DNA of 61,802 nucleotides from Planctomycetota bacterium (lineage in GTDB: Bacteria; Planctomycetota; MHYJ01; JACQXL01; JACRIJ01): contig JACRIJ010000063.1 in the NCBI GenBank assembly GCA_016220095.1, positions 1-61,802 of the forward strand, read 5' to 3'. Made by a program: the position numbers and the translations under genes. The notes beneath the pieces were generated by a model. That model made no database searches and was not told where the DNA came from. It was given only the letters and a program-made list of their open reading frames with translations. Below are positions 26,074 through 35,057 of the stretch, one piece after another (position 1 is the first letter of the stretch; each line of letters opens with the position of its first letter).

Positions 26074-26988
26074 ATGGAAGGTTTGATTTATCTGACAACC
26101 GGCGGGAGCGTTTTCCTGCTGATATGGGCGATCTACGACACCCTGCGGGAGACGAGCGAATACACGGACCTGCCGGGCGAAGAAAAGGTGCCTTTGCACC
26201 TGCGTATTCTTCTGCCTTACGCGCGCATGATAGGCATATCTATTGCGTCGTCGCTCGGCAGGAAGGAAATTGACGAGAATAAAGGCATTTCCTTCATAGT
26301 TTCGTTCAAGAAAAGGATAGACAGGGCCATCATAGCCGCGGGCACGCCTTACGGGCTGAACGCGTATCATTTTATCGGCATGATGTTTATCTCATCAATT
26401 ATTGCGATGTGCCTGACTTTTTTATGCACGATTTTTATCGGTTGGTCGTTGAACATTGTTTTTTCGCTGACCATACTTTTCGGGATATTTTTTTTCGTGC
26501 GGCCGATACTGTGGTTGCGCGATAAGGTCAACCGTCGCGGCCTGTCCATAAAAAGGCATCTTCCATTCTCATTGGATTTGCTTACGCTTACGGTGGAAGC
26601 GGGCATGGATTTTACGAGCGCGCTGGCGGTTATAGTAAAAAAACTCGGCGTTACGCCGCTTGCAAAGGAATTCAACCAGGCCCTGCGGGAGATATCAATG
26701 GGCAAGACCCGGCCGCAGGCGTTGAGGGATATGACTGAAAGAGTGGACATCCCGGAGATGCATTCGGTTACAGGGGCCATCATACAGGCGGACGAACTCG
26801 GCGCGAGTTTAGGCCCGGTACTAAGGATTCTTTCGGACCAGATAAGGACAAAACGGTTCCAGCGCGCGGAAAAACTCGCTTTGGAAGCGCCGGTGAAGAT
26901 GCTTTTTCCCCTGGTCTGTTTTATATTCCCGACTACTTTCATAATGATATTCGGGCCTATAGTGCTTAATTTTTTCCTGAAAGGATGA
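26074..26988 (+). CDS. tadC: Tad platform protein TadC
   Basis: 304 residues with N-terminal and central membrane helices and the T2SSF domain (PFSLDLLTLTVEAGMDFTSAL, IPEMHSVTGAIIQADELGASL), ending in two helices. It pairs with TadB. AGGAT lies upstream of the start. Confidence 0.9.
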   Translation: MEGLIYLTTGGSVFLLIWAIYDTLRETSEYTDLPGEEKVPLHLRILLPYARMIGISIASSLGRKEIDENKGISFIVSFKKRIDRAIIAAGTPYGLNAYHFIGMMFISSIIAMCLTFLCTIFIGWSLNIVFSLTILFGIFFFVRPILWLRDKVNRRGLSIKRHLPFSLDLLTLTVEAGMDFTSALAVIVKKLGVTPLAKEFNQALREISMGKTRPQALRDMTERVDIPEMHSVTGAIIQADELGASLGPVLRILSDQIRTKRFQRAEKLALEAPVKMLFPLVCFIFPTTFIMIFGPIVLNFFLKG

Positions 26989-27001
26989 GGAGGTTTTCGC
27001 A

Positions 27002-28252
27002 TTGTCAAAGGCATTTTTCAGCGTAAAAGGCCCGACGGGCCAGTCGTTTAATTACGAGATGGACAAAAACTTCATCACTATCGGCAGGGATCCTTCAAAT
27101 GATATTCCGCTGGAGGATAAGTTTTCGTCCAAAAAACACTCAAAGGTTACCAGGCATCCTGACGGCACCTTCAGGGTGACCGATATGGAAAGCCATAACG
27201 GAACCAAAGTTAACGGGCAGAAGATAGAAGAGCACATACTCAGGCCGGGGGATATAATTGAGACAGGGCATTCGCAGATTACGTTTATCGGCGTGCCTTC
27301 GGCCTTTCAAGCCCCTTATCCGGCAAATGCCCAGACTGTAATACCGCAACAAGCGCCGCCTTCTCCTGCGCCGGCATATGCGTCTCAGCCGGTTCAACCG
27401 CAGTACCAGATGACTCCACAGCAGGCGGGTATGCCGCCGGCCGTGATACAGCCCCCGCCGGTGTTTGAGACGCCCGTACAGCGCATGGAAGAAGAACTCG
27501 TTCCCATGCAGGGGCCGTCAGGGCGCCTCGCAGGTTTGGCTAAACTCTTCGTGCCTTTTGCCATCCTCGGATTGATTATAGTTGCAGGACTGCTTCTGCG
27601 GAATTACCTGTTTGAAGAAAAAGAGAAGGTTGTCGGCAAATACATGAAGGAAGGCCAATACAAGATCTACGCGGTTGACCCGTTTATCGGTTCCCCTTCG
27701 GTAACCGACAGCGAGGTCGTCAAGCTTACAGACCTCGGCAGAAAAATAGAGATCGGGGTTACGGCCCTTAAAAGAGGTAATTCCGACATCGTATTAAATA
27801 CGGCGAGTAACACGAAATTCATACTCAGGATAACCGTGCTGGCTAACGATGAGCCGGGAGGTGAGGAAGGTACCGGCGAGGTGCTCAGCAGTAAACAACG
27901 CGAAGAAAAGGCCAAAATCCTGCTCCAGCAGGGCAATAACTGTATGGCTAATAATGAATTGTACGACGCGCGCAGTTTTTACAAACAGGTAATGGAGATG
28001 CTTGAACCCGTAGGCGCCAATAAGGATTATACCTCAGCTGAAGAGAAATATTTTGAAACCGACCAGGCGCTCGAGTCAATATACAAGGAAAAGAAAAATA
28101 AGGTCAAGGCTTTTATTAACAGCAAGGATTACGACAAGGTGCTTGAGGTTTGCAACGAAATAAAAACCATTTTCCACGACTCTAAAGACAGATATTATAT
28201 GGAAGCCGATAACATGATAGAACGGTTTAAAGGCTTTACCAGAAACGATTGA
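27002..28252 (+). CDS. FHA-transmembrane protein of the Tad locus (with TPR-like end)
   Basis: 416 residues with a TTG start at 27002, supported by GGAGG eight bases upstream. FHA domain at residues 5-95 (ITIGRDPSNDIPLEDKFSSKKHSKV); Pro/Gln-rich linker; one membrane helix at about 180-200 (FVPFAILGLIIVAGLLL); then about 80 residues of beta sequence that resemble the N-terminal domain of CpaC-type secretins (YAVDPFIG...SNTKFILRITV), a weak resemblance; and a C-terminal helical part like TPRs. The cytoplasmic FHA would bind a phosphoprotein while the rest is on the far side. It may stand in for missing Tad parts (TadD/secretin partner); that is inference. Confidence 0.85.
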   Translation: MSKAFFSVKGPTGQSFNYEMDKNFITIGRDPSNDIPLEDKFSSKKHSKVTRHPDGTFRVTDMESHNGTKVNGQKIEEHILRPGDIIETGHSQITFIGVPSAFQAPYPANAQTVIPQQAPPSPAPAYASQPVQPQYQMTPQQAGMPPAVIQPPPVFETPVQRMEEELVPMQGPSGRLAGLAKLFVPFAILGLIIVAGLLLRNYLFEEKEKVVGKYMKEGQYKIYAVDPFIGSPSVTDSEVVKLTDLGRKIEIGVTALKRGNSDIVLNTASNTKFILRITVLANDEPGGEEGTGEVLSSKQREEKAKILLQQGNNCMANNELYDARSFYKQVMEMLEPVGANKDYTSAEEKYFETDQALESIYKEKKNKVKAFINSKDYDKVLEVCNEIKTIFHDSKDRYYMEADNMIERFKGFTRND

Positions 28253-28882
28253 CGAAGTAGCGAGTAGCGCGACCCTTCAGTGAACTCAGGGTCTGCGGAG
28301 TAGCGAGGGACGACGACGCGATACGGACGAGAACGAGGGGCGCATGACGGACGGAATAAACCGCAAAGACGCAAAGCTCGCAAAGATGAGACGTTTACTT
28401 GTAATCGTCTTAGCCCTTCGTTACACTCAGGGTAAACTTACTTGGCGGGCTTGGCGGTTAAATAGTCGTAGTCGTTAGGACGTACGCCGAACGGAATAAA
28501 CCGCAAAGCGCGCGAAGGACGCAAAGACGCGACGTATACTTGTAACCGTCTTAGCGTACTTGGCGGGCTTGGCGGTTAAATAGTCGTAGTCGTTAGGACG
28601 TACGCCGAACGGAATAAACCGCAGAGCGCGCGAAGGACGCAAAGACGCGACGTATACTTGTAACCGTCTTGGCGTACTTGGCGGGCTTGGCGGTTAAATA
28701 GTCGTAGTCGTTAGGACATACGCCGAACGGAATAAACCGCAGAGAGCGCAAAGATTTGCATGAAGAACGTTGAACGTCAGCCAGTGTATCAAAACATACG
28801 TTCTTCGTGCCTTAGCGCTTTCGCGGCAAGGAAAACGTCCGCAAACAATCTGGCATTATAAATATTAAAGGAGAATTTTTGT
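28253..28882. repeat. 118-bp tandem repeat and heptamer array between the FHA genes
   Basis: First come CGAAGTA/GCGAGTA-type heptamers right after the stop codon. Then, from about 28350 to 28750, a tandem repeat of period exactly 118 bp: the mark GTCGTTAGGA falls at 28471, 28589 and 28707. Each unit contains GGAATAAACCGCAAAG and, in reverse, TTGGCGGTTAAATAG, so a unit can fold on itself. The copies differ by few bases, and the first is diverged. No gene is inside. Confidence 0.9.
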
Positions 28883-31006
28883 ATGAAATTCATTATTGAG
28901 CAATCGGGCGTTAAATTTGAATACCCGATTACGGAATCGGAAATAGTCGTCGGCAGGTCGCGCGAATGCGATATCGCTATTCACGACGAAAAGGTTTCCA
29001 GCAGGCATTTCCGCCTGAAAAACGACGGCAATAAGATATTCGTCCAAGACCTGCTCAGCAAGAACGGCACGTTCATGAACGGCGAAAAAATAGAAACCGT
29101 TGAAATCAGGGATGGAGATGTCATAAATATAGGCAGTACAAACCTGATTTTCAAGTCTGAAGCCGCGGTCGCGCCAGGCGCGGAACAGCCTCAGTACCAG
29201 CAATATCAGCAGGGCGCTCCTCAGCCGCCTTCTTCGTTTGCAAACGCTTCAACGATGCCGGCAGGCATGCAGGCGCCTTTTCCTTCAGCTCCCATGTCCG
29301 CGCCGACTTACGCGCCTTCGCAAATCCCCCAGCCTTCCCAGCCTGGCGCCATACAGCCGTACACCGGCCAGCCACAGGACCCTAATATGAAAATAATCAC
29401 CCAGGGCGATAAGGTTTACATGGTTGATACCCAGCATGAACGCATGGTGGAAATCGTGCCGGCAGGCAAGGCCGCCGGAGCTCAGGCGATTCCCGCCGGC
29501 GCTTCAACAGGCGATAAGATAAAATATTTCATGTTGAAATATAAAAAGGCATCCCTCGTGATGGTGGTTGTCGCCATAGTTTTCGTTGTCCTTATCGCAA
29601 TGGCGGTGCTGAGCCCAAGCCAGGATACTAATATACCAGGTCCCGGCAGTGGCAACCGCGTAAAATACGATGGAAACCTTGAAATAGCCATGGAGCTTTT
29701 TGACAAGGAAAACAAATTTGAAGAAGCAATGGCTACGATAGATATCGCGAAGACCTTTGTACCCGCCGGCGCTCCTCCCAAGATAGCAAATGCCCTTGCA
29801 GGGGCCTTGAACCGTCTGCACAGCATAGACCCTAAGTCAATAAAACCCGGGACGTGGACACAGCTCATTGATTCCCTTTCGGACCTCGCGGGCGAAACCC
29901 CTGAGACGTCCAAGATATACGCCTTTGCCCAGCGCAAGAAGGATTGGGCGTACGCGGAACGCAAAAACGAGGCTTCTTATAAGGGCATTCTGGATGAATA
30001 TAACGCCGGAAACGCGAAACAGGCGTATCAGCTTATAGACCAGTTTCCCGCGGACAGTATTTATTCCAAACTCGCCGCGGAATTGAAAGGCAAACTTAAT
30101 AATTCCATAGTGGAAGGACATAAGAATTCCGCGCAGGCCTGCATGGACAGCCGCGATTGGACAGGCGCTCTTAACGAGATGAACGAACTTTCCAAATACC
30201 TTGCGCAGGATGATAAGTGGCTTAAATCAAAGAAGGCGTACTGTGAAACCGCGAGAAGCGCGAAGAATGCCTATGACGAGGCAAAGGCCGCGTTTGACGG
30301 CGGCAATATTGCCGGAGCTGTAACAATATTTAATGGGGTAAAAGATTACGGCCCTTATGAGGTGGATTTTGTCAGGCTTTTAGGCGAAATTGAAGATGCT
30401 ACAAATGAGCTTGACGCCATGAGCAAATTCAATGAAGGCAAGACCAAAGAAGCCAAACAGGTATTGTCAAAAGTCGGCTCGCCCAACGTTCTTTCACAGC
30501 AGTTGATTACTTTTGTGGAAGAAGAATTCAAGGCGGCTTCGGAAGCGGAAGCAGGAGACCAGCCGTGGGTCGCGTTGGAGAGATGGACGGCTGTAAAAGG
30601 CCGGTTGGCTACGAGCTATTTCGCGAATAACGTGTTTCTCAGGGAATCGGACAAGAAACTCAGGGAATACAAGAAAGAAACCGATTGGGACCAGTCGGTA
30701 TTATGGCTGAATACGGGCAAAGAGAGATATAACACGAAAAAGTATAAGAGCGCGCGCATGTATTTTGAAGAAGCCGTAAGGGCATCCAGCAATCCGCAGG
30801 CCGTAGAGGAAATTACAAAGATGAAACAGCGTTCGCAGGTGTTGAAAAACGAGGCAATGGCCATGAATAATCAGGACCCTCCCAATCTTATAGACGCCCA
30901 GAAAAAACTTGAAGAAGCCCTTGAAATGCTTCTCCCTTCGGATGGGGCATTCCCGAAAACAAAAGAATTGTATGAAGAAGTGAAGGCGAAAAGAAATAAC
31001 AAGTGA
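28883..31006 (+). CDS. FHA-transmembrane-helical-repeat protein
   Basis: 707 residues after AAGGAG. FHA domain at 1-95 (IVVGRSRECDIAIHDEKVSSRHF, the key R, S and H of FHA proteins); Gln/Pro/Ala-rich linker (100-165); one membrane helix at about 217-240 (SLVMVVVAIVFVVLIAMAVL); then about 450 residues of helical repeats resembling TPRs (AYDEAKAAFDGGNIAGAVTIF). This is the third FHA protein of the locus and the same layout as the gene before it, so the two look like a duplicated pair whose spacer is filled with repeats. A scaffold joining phosphoprotein signals to the pilus is suggested by position; there is no enzyme motif. Confidence 0.87.
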   Translation: MKFIIEQSGVKFEYPITESEIVVGRSRECDIAIHDEKVSSRHFRLKNDGNKIFVQDLLSKNGTFMNGEKIETVEIRDGDVINIGSTNLIFKSEAAVAPGAEQPQYQQYQQGAPQPPSSFANASTMPAGMQAPFPSAPMSAPTYAPSQIPQPSQPGAIQPYTGQPQDPNMKIITQGDKVYMVDTQHERMVEIVPAGKAAGAQAIPAGASTGDKIKYFMLKYKKASLVMVVVAIVFVVLIAMAVLSPSQDTNIPGPGSGNRVKYDGNLEIAMELFDKENKFEEAMATIDIAKTFVPAGAPPKIANALAGALNRLHSIDPKSIKPGTWTQLIDSLSDLAGETPETSKIYAFAQRKKDWAYAERKNEASYKGILDEYNAGNAKQAYQLIDQFPADSIYSKLAAELKGKLNNSIVEGHKNSAQACMDSRDWTGALNEMNELSKYLAQDDKWLKSKKAYCETARSAKNAYDEAKAAFDGGNIAGAVTIFNGVKDYGPYEVDFVRLLGEIEDATNELDAMSKFNEGKTKEAKQVLSKVGSPNVLSQQLITFVEEEFKAASEAEAGDQPWVALERWTAVKGRLATSYFANNVFLRESDKKLREYKKETDWDQSVLWLNTGKERYNTKKYKSARMYFEEAVRASSNPQAVEEITKMKQRSQVLKNEAMAMNNQDPPNLIDAQKKLEEALEMLLPSDGAFPKTKELYEEVKAKRNNK

Positions 31007-31282
31007 CCCGCGGCCAGTTATCAGTGGTCGGTGGTCAGTGAACAGCGTCCCGAAACGAAATATGAAAAATGGAAAAGGAAGGACGGACGTTCGTAACCCG
31101 TTTAACCGGGAACCGGGTGACGTCCTCCCTCCTTCGTCGTAATCTGTGCGGTTTTGTGCAATCTTGAACGCATTTCAACGCACGCGTATTCGTGTGTATT
31201 CGTGGCTAAAACGTAAAAACGTAAGGGGCCAGTCCTTAAGTTCCAACTTAAGGCGGGAGCGGCAGTGCCTTTTGCAAATAAA
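31007..31282. other. Spacer with short repeats before the second histidine kinase
   Basis: CCAGTTATCAGTGG and GGTCGGTGGTCAGTG units lie directly behind the stop codon, then GAAAAATGGAAAAGG units and a TATTCGTGTGTATTCGTGG block at 31186-31206. Nothing gene-like; the promoter follows. Confidence 0.55.
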
Positions 31283-31311
31283 TTGACTTTTCATGCCTTT
31301 TAGTGTATAGT
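31283..31311 (+). promoter_or_regulatory. Promoter of the membrane hybrid histidine kinase
   Basis: TTGACT (31283-31288) and TATAGT (31306-31311) spaced by 17 bp, the spacer beginning TTTCATG. The leader to the start at 31398 is about 80 nt. Confidence 0.75.
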
Positions 31312-31397
31312 TATGCCGTGCGTATGTGTAGCAGTGTTTCAGAAAAGCATTCGGGAGCCAACATTAAATATCAGTTTATCAGGAGCAATTTTTTTTT

Positions 31398-34300
31398 ATG
31401 GAATCCGTTCGTCTATGGTTTGAGATGAACCTTAACCTTGTATTTTTCGTTTACGGCCTTTCATTTCTCGTAATGGGCACGGCCATTCTCATACAGCCGA
31501 AAAAGGGAAGTCAATTCAAATTCGCCGGCATTTTATGGCTCCTCGTGGCATACGCCCTTCTTCATATGCTTAGCGATTCCTACAGCGTGCTGACATTTGG
31601 AGATGCAAAGCGCGAAGCAGCCGCACATACAACGCACATCGTGACTTATGCGGCATACCTTTGCTTTTTTGAATTCGGCAGGCGGCTCGTCGGCCTGTCG
31701 CGGAAAACGTTTTTTGCGTGGATTTTGCCTGTTATATCCATAGGCGTTGTTACGGCAAGCGTTTTGTCGGGAAGTTTCTGGACGCATCTGGATGTCATGG
31801 TCGGCTATTTCGTACGTTTTCCCGCAGGTATCATGGCCGGCCTGGGTATTATATGGTATTATTATTCTGAAAAAGAAAAACTTGAGCCTTTGGGGGTCAG
31901 GAAATTCTTCATATCAGCCGGAATTGCTTTTTTACTGTGGGCGTTTTTCTGCGGAATAATCAGGGAGAAAGCGGATTTCTTTCCCGCGAACCTGCTGAAC
32001 ATGGAATCGTTCGCGAAGACGGTTTATATTCCAGTTTACGTGTTTCGTGCCGTATGCGCGGTTGTTGTTACGATTTCCATACTGAAAATTCTTTCGGTAT
32101 TTGAATGGGAAAGCCTGCGGCAATTGCAGGAAGAAATGGAAAAAGAATACCGCGCAAGAGAAAAATATAAAACTGTGATAGAAACGGTCATGGACGGCTT
32201 TTTTATTGCGGGCCCGGACGGCAGTTTTCTTGACGTTAATGACGCGTACTGCGGTATGACAGGTTACAGCCGTGAAGAACTGTTGCGCATGCGCATACAG
32301 GATGTTGAGGCGCTGGAATCCCCTGAAGATACCGCCCGGCACATGAAAAAAATGATGAAAACAGGTTCGGACCGGTTTGAATCAAAGCATAGGGCAAAAG
32401 ACGGCAGTGTCATGGATATTGAGGCGAGCGTGAATTTTTTTCAAAACGACGGCAATAGTTTTTTCGTATTCCTGCGGGATATCACAGGCCGCAAGCAGGC
32501 GGAGAAGTTGCTGAGGCGGAATGAGGAATACTTTCGTACCGTCGTAGAGGCCAGCCTGGACGCCGTTGTCGCCGTGGACGAACAAGGCAGGATAATGCTT
32601 TTCAATTATTCAGCTGAAAAACTTTTCGGATATTCTTCCGGCGAAATGATCGGAATGCCCGCGAGCATTCTTATGAAAGATGACAAAAAAGAAGCGCATC
32701 AGAGAAATCTTGAGAAATTCATGAAAGAAGGCATAGGCCAATGCGCCCATATAGGAAGGCGGCTTGAACAGGTCTTCAGGCGCAAGGACGGAACGTTTTT
32801 TGAAGCCGAAGTTGCCATGGCCGGCGGAAGAAGCGATAAATACAGAATAATAGTAATTTCCATACATGATATAACAAACCGCAAGCGTGCCGAACAGCTT
32901 GTCAGGGAATCGGAAGCAAAATACCGCACTATTTTTGAAACCACCGGTACGGCTACAGTAATAATTGAAAGTGACACGGTTATTTCACTTGCGAATACGG
33001 AATTTGAAAAACTTTCCGGTTTTGCACGCTCGCAGATTGAAGGCCAAAAAAGCCTTATGGAATTCGTGAGCGATGAAGATAAGGAAACCATAAAAAAGCA
33101 CCATGATATGCGCCGGGAAGACGCGGATTCGGCGCCGAGGAATTATGAGTTTCGTTTTGTTGGCAAAGATGGTGCCGGCAGGGATGTTTTTATAACGGTT
33201 GCCATGATTCCTGGCACTCAAAAGAGCGTTGCATCCTTGACGGATATTACTGACCGCAGGAAATTAGAAACCCAGTTTATGCAGGCTCAGAAGATGGAGG
33301 TCGTAGGCAGGCTTGCGGGCGGCATAGCGCACGATTTCAATAATCTCCTTACGGTTATTCTAGGCAATACGACGCTTCTTTTGGGACAACTTAAACAGGA
33401 TGGAAGCGATTACGAGATGGCAAAGGTCATACGTGAAGCAAGCGAGCGTGGGGCGCAACTGACAAAACAACTGCTCGCCTTCAGCCGGAGGCAGATTATA
33501 GAGCCGGTTATTCTTAATATAAACGATGTGACCTTGAAAATGAGTAAAATGCTTACGCGCGTATTGGGCGAAGATATTGAATGCAAATTCGCGTTTAAAC
33601 CGGATTTGAAACTCATCAAGGCCGATGTGGGGCAGATGGGGCAGGTTATCATGAATCTCGCGGTAAATGCCCGGGAGGCAATGCCCAAAGGCGGCCGGTT
33701 CAGCATTTCAACCGACAATATTATGCTTGACGAGAGATATTGCGATGCAAACGCGGATATAAAACCCGGCGAATATGTCCGGTTGTCAATTACGGATACC
33801 GGCATAGGTATGACCGGTGAAGTTAGGGCGCATCTTTTTGAACCGTTTTTTACCACAAAGCAGTCCGGCACAGGGCTTGGGCTTGCTACGGTTTACGGCA
33901 TAGTCAAACAGTCCGGCGGATGCATTTCAGTGTACAGCGAGATAGGACAGGGAACCACATTTCATATATATCTGCCCGTAGCGGCTTATAGTGATGCCGG
34001 GGATACGACAAAAGTGCACAAACAAAAAGAAGAAACCATGCCTGAAGGCAAAGAAACCGTTCTGGTCGTGGAAGACGAGTTGCGGTTGCGCGAGCTTGTC
34101 GTAATCATACTGGAAAGCCTTGGATATGCGGTATTGTCCGCTTCGGGAATGGAAGAGGCCTTCGGCAAGGCAGAGGCCTGCAAAGGCCGGATAGATCTTC
34201 TGCTGAGCGATGTAATACTGCCAGGCAGGAGTGGCGTGGAAGTAGCGCAGGAATTGAAGAAAAAATTCCAGGATATTAAGGTAATCTTCATGTCCGGCTA

Positions 34301-34424
34301 TACGGATGACCGTATTGAGCAGTCCGGCTTTGACACAGGAAAGATCAATTTCCTTCAGAAGCCGTTTACTCCGTCCGACCTTGCCCATAAAGTGCGCGAT
34401 GTCCTGAATAAAACGGAGAAATGA
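31398..34424 (+). CDS. Membrane hybrid histidine kinase, 7TM-PAS-PAS-PAS-HisKA-HATPase-REC
   Basis: 1008 residues. The first 230 residues hold about seven membrane helices with short loops, a sensory membrane module with no external domain. Three PAS domains follow (about 255-380, 380-505, 510-625). The HisKA helix has the phospho-accepting H645 (GGIAHDFNN), the ATPase domain carries NLAVNAREAMP, GIGM and GTGLGLATVYG, and a receiver closes the protein with D938 (LLLSDVILPG) and the Lys of FLQKPF. Its kinase-receiver half is close in type to the kinase at 4312 (same HDFNN box and same order), which suggests paralogues with different sensors. No partner regulator is next door. A GGGTTA-type array begins at the base after the stop codon. 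Confidence 0.92.
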   Translation: MESVRLWFEMNLNLVFFVYGLSFLVMGTAILIQPKKGSQFKFAGILWLLVAYALLHMLSDSYSVLTFGDAKREAAAHTTHIVTYAAYLCFFEFGRRLVGLSRKTFFAWILPVISIGVVTASVLSGSFWTHLDVMVGYFVRFPAGIMAGLGIIWYYYSEKEKLEPLGVRKFFISAGIAFLLWAFFCGIIREKADFFPANLLNMESFAKTVYIPVYVFRAVCAVVVTISILKILSVFEWESLRQLQEEMEKEYRAREKYKTVIETVMDGFFIAGPDGSFLDVNDAYCGMTGYSREELLRMRIQDVEALESPEDTARHMKKMMKTGSDRFESKHRAKDGSVMDIEASVNFFQNDGNSFFVFLRDITGRKQAEKLLRRNEEYFRTVVEASLDAVVAVDEQGRIMLFNYSAEKLFGYSSGEMIGMPASILMKDDKKEAHQRNLEKFMKEGIGQCAHIGRRLEQVFRRKDGTFFEAEVAMAGGRSDKYRIIVISIHDITNRKRAEQLVRESEAKYRTIFETTGTATVIIESDTVISLANTEFEKLSGFARSQIEGQKSLMEFVSDEDKETIKKHHDMRREDADSAPRNYEFRFVGKDGAGRDVFITVAMIPGTQKSVASLTDITDRRKLETQFMQAQKMEVVGRLAGGIAHDFNNLLTVILGNTTLLLGQLKQDGSDYEMAKVIREASERGAQLTKQLLAFSRRQIIEPVILNINDVTLKMSKMLTRVLGEDIECKFAFKPDLKLIKADVGQMGQVIMNLAVNAREAMPKGGRFSISTDNIMLDERYCDANADIKPGEYVRLSITDTGIGMTGEVRAHLFEPFFTTKQSGTGLGLATVYGIVKQSGGCISVYSEIGQGTTFHIYLPVAAYSDAGDTTKVHKQKEETMPEGKETVLVVEDELRLRELVVIILESLGYAVLSASGMEEAFGKAEACKGRIDLLLSDVILPGRSGVEVAQELKKKFQDIKVIFMSGYTDDRIEQSGFDTGKINFLQKPFTPSDLAHKVRDVLNKTEK

Positions 34425-34510
34425 CGGGGTAAAGAGTTAAGGAGTTAAAGGGTTAAGGGGTTACGGAGTTGAGGGGGGGTACGGAGTAGGGGTGAACCTG
34501 TGTGTTCACC
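34425..34510. repeat. Octamer array ending in a 7-bp hairpin, after the second kinase
   Basis: From the first base after the stop codon there are 8-bp units (AGAGTTAA, GGAGTTAA, AGGGTTAA, GGGGTTAC), then the perfect hairpin GGTGAAC/GTTCACC at 34491-34497/34504-34510. Compared with the copy at 1163-1182 two base pairs of the stem have changed on both sides. Confidence 0.8.
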
Positions 34511-34545
34511 CTATTTAAGGTTTTTCCCGTTTAAGCACTTTTTTC

Positions 34546-34574
34546 TTGCAATTTGCCTGAAATTTGTATATAAT
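34546..34574 (+). promoter_or_regulatory. Promoter of rpmE
   Basis: TTGCAA (34546-34551) and perfect TATAAT (34569-34574) with a 17-bp spacer beginning TTTGCCTGAAA. The start of rpmE is 40 bases on. Confidence 0.8.
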
Positions 34575-34613
34575 GCGATATTAAGTTCGGTAATTTAAAG
34601 GAGATAGTACCTT

Positions 34614-34874
34614 ATGAAGAAAAATGTGCATCCGGCCTATAAGGAAGCTGTTGTGGTATGCGGTTGCGGCGAAACCTTCAAAACCCGTTCCACAAAAGAG
34701 AAAATTACCGTGGAAATCTGCTCAAAATGCCATCCTTTCTTCACCGGCAAGCAGAAATTCGTTGATACCGCCGGAAGGGTGGAAAAATTCCAGAGGAAAT
34801 TCGGAACCGCTCTGGCCGCCAAAGGGGAACAGGCCAAACAGGCCGCCCAGGCAGTCCCGGCAGAAACGAAATAA
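34614..34874 (+). CDS. rpmE: 50S ribosomal protein L31
   Basis: 86 residues, a small subunit of the large ribosomal particle. It has the zinc-binding (C+) form: C16, C18, C36 and C39 in VVCGCGETF and [15 protein letters not shown]. Zinc-form L31 is normally made when zinc is plentiful. The basic body ends in an Ala/Gln-rich tail a little longer than usual (typical length 66-75). AAGGAG precedes the start, with its own promoter and terminator, so it is a single-gene unit. Confidence 0.95.
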   Translation: MKKNVHPAYKEAVVVCGCGETFKTRSTKEKITVEICSKCHPFFTGKQKFVDTAGRVEKFQRKFGTALAAKGEQAKQAAQAVPAETK

Positions 34875-34913
34875 CCCTATACCGTACAGGTATTTATGTG
34901 ATTATGATACGAT

Positions 34914-34942
34914 AAGGCGTTCAGAAGAACGCCTTTTTTTTT
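34914..34942 (+). terminator. Intrinsic terminator of rpmE
   Basis: AAGGCGTT (34914-34921) pairs with AACGCCTT (34928-34935), followed by a run of T to 34942. Confidence 0.92.
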
Positions 34943-34953
34943 GGATGAAAGAT

Positions 34954-35025
34954 TTTGCCACAGAGCACACTGAGAACGCTGTTTTTCCTATACAACTCTG
35001 TGTTCTCTGTGAACTCTGTGGCAAA
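34954..35025. repeat. CACAGAG-type snap-back element before prfA
   Basis: TTTGCCACAGAG (34954-34965) is mirrored exactly by CTCTGTGGCAAA (35014-35025); the arms inside continue as period-7/8 units (CACACTGAGAACGC against TTCTCTGTGAACTC) around a short loop. Confidence 0.8.
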
Positions 35026-35057
35026 TCGTAGTTGCACTTTTGTTGCTTTATTAAGAT

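Noticed and set aside
27002..27010. ATG start for the first FHA-TM protein
   Set aside because: No ATG fits before the FHA strands; TTG with GGAGG eight bases upstream is the only good choice.
28350..28750. CRISPR array
   Set aside because: The 118-bp units are tandem without unique spacers, and no cas gene is in the window. The 7/8-bp arrays also lack spacers.
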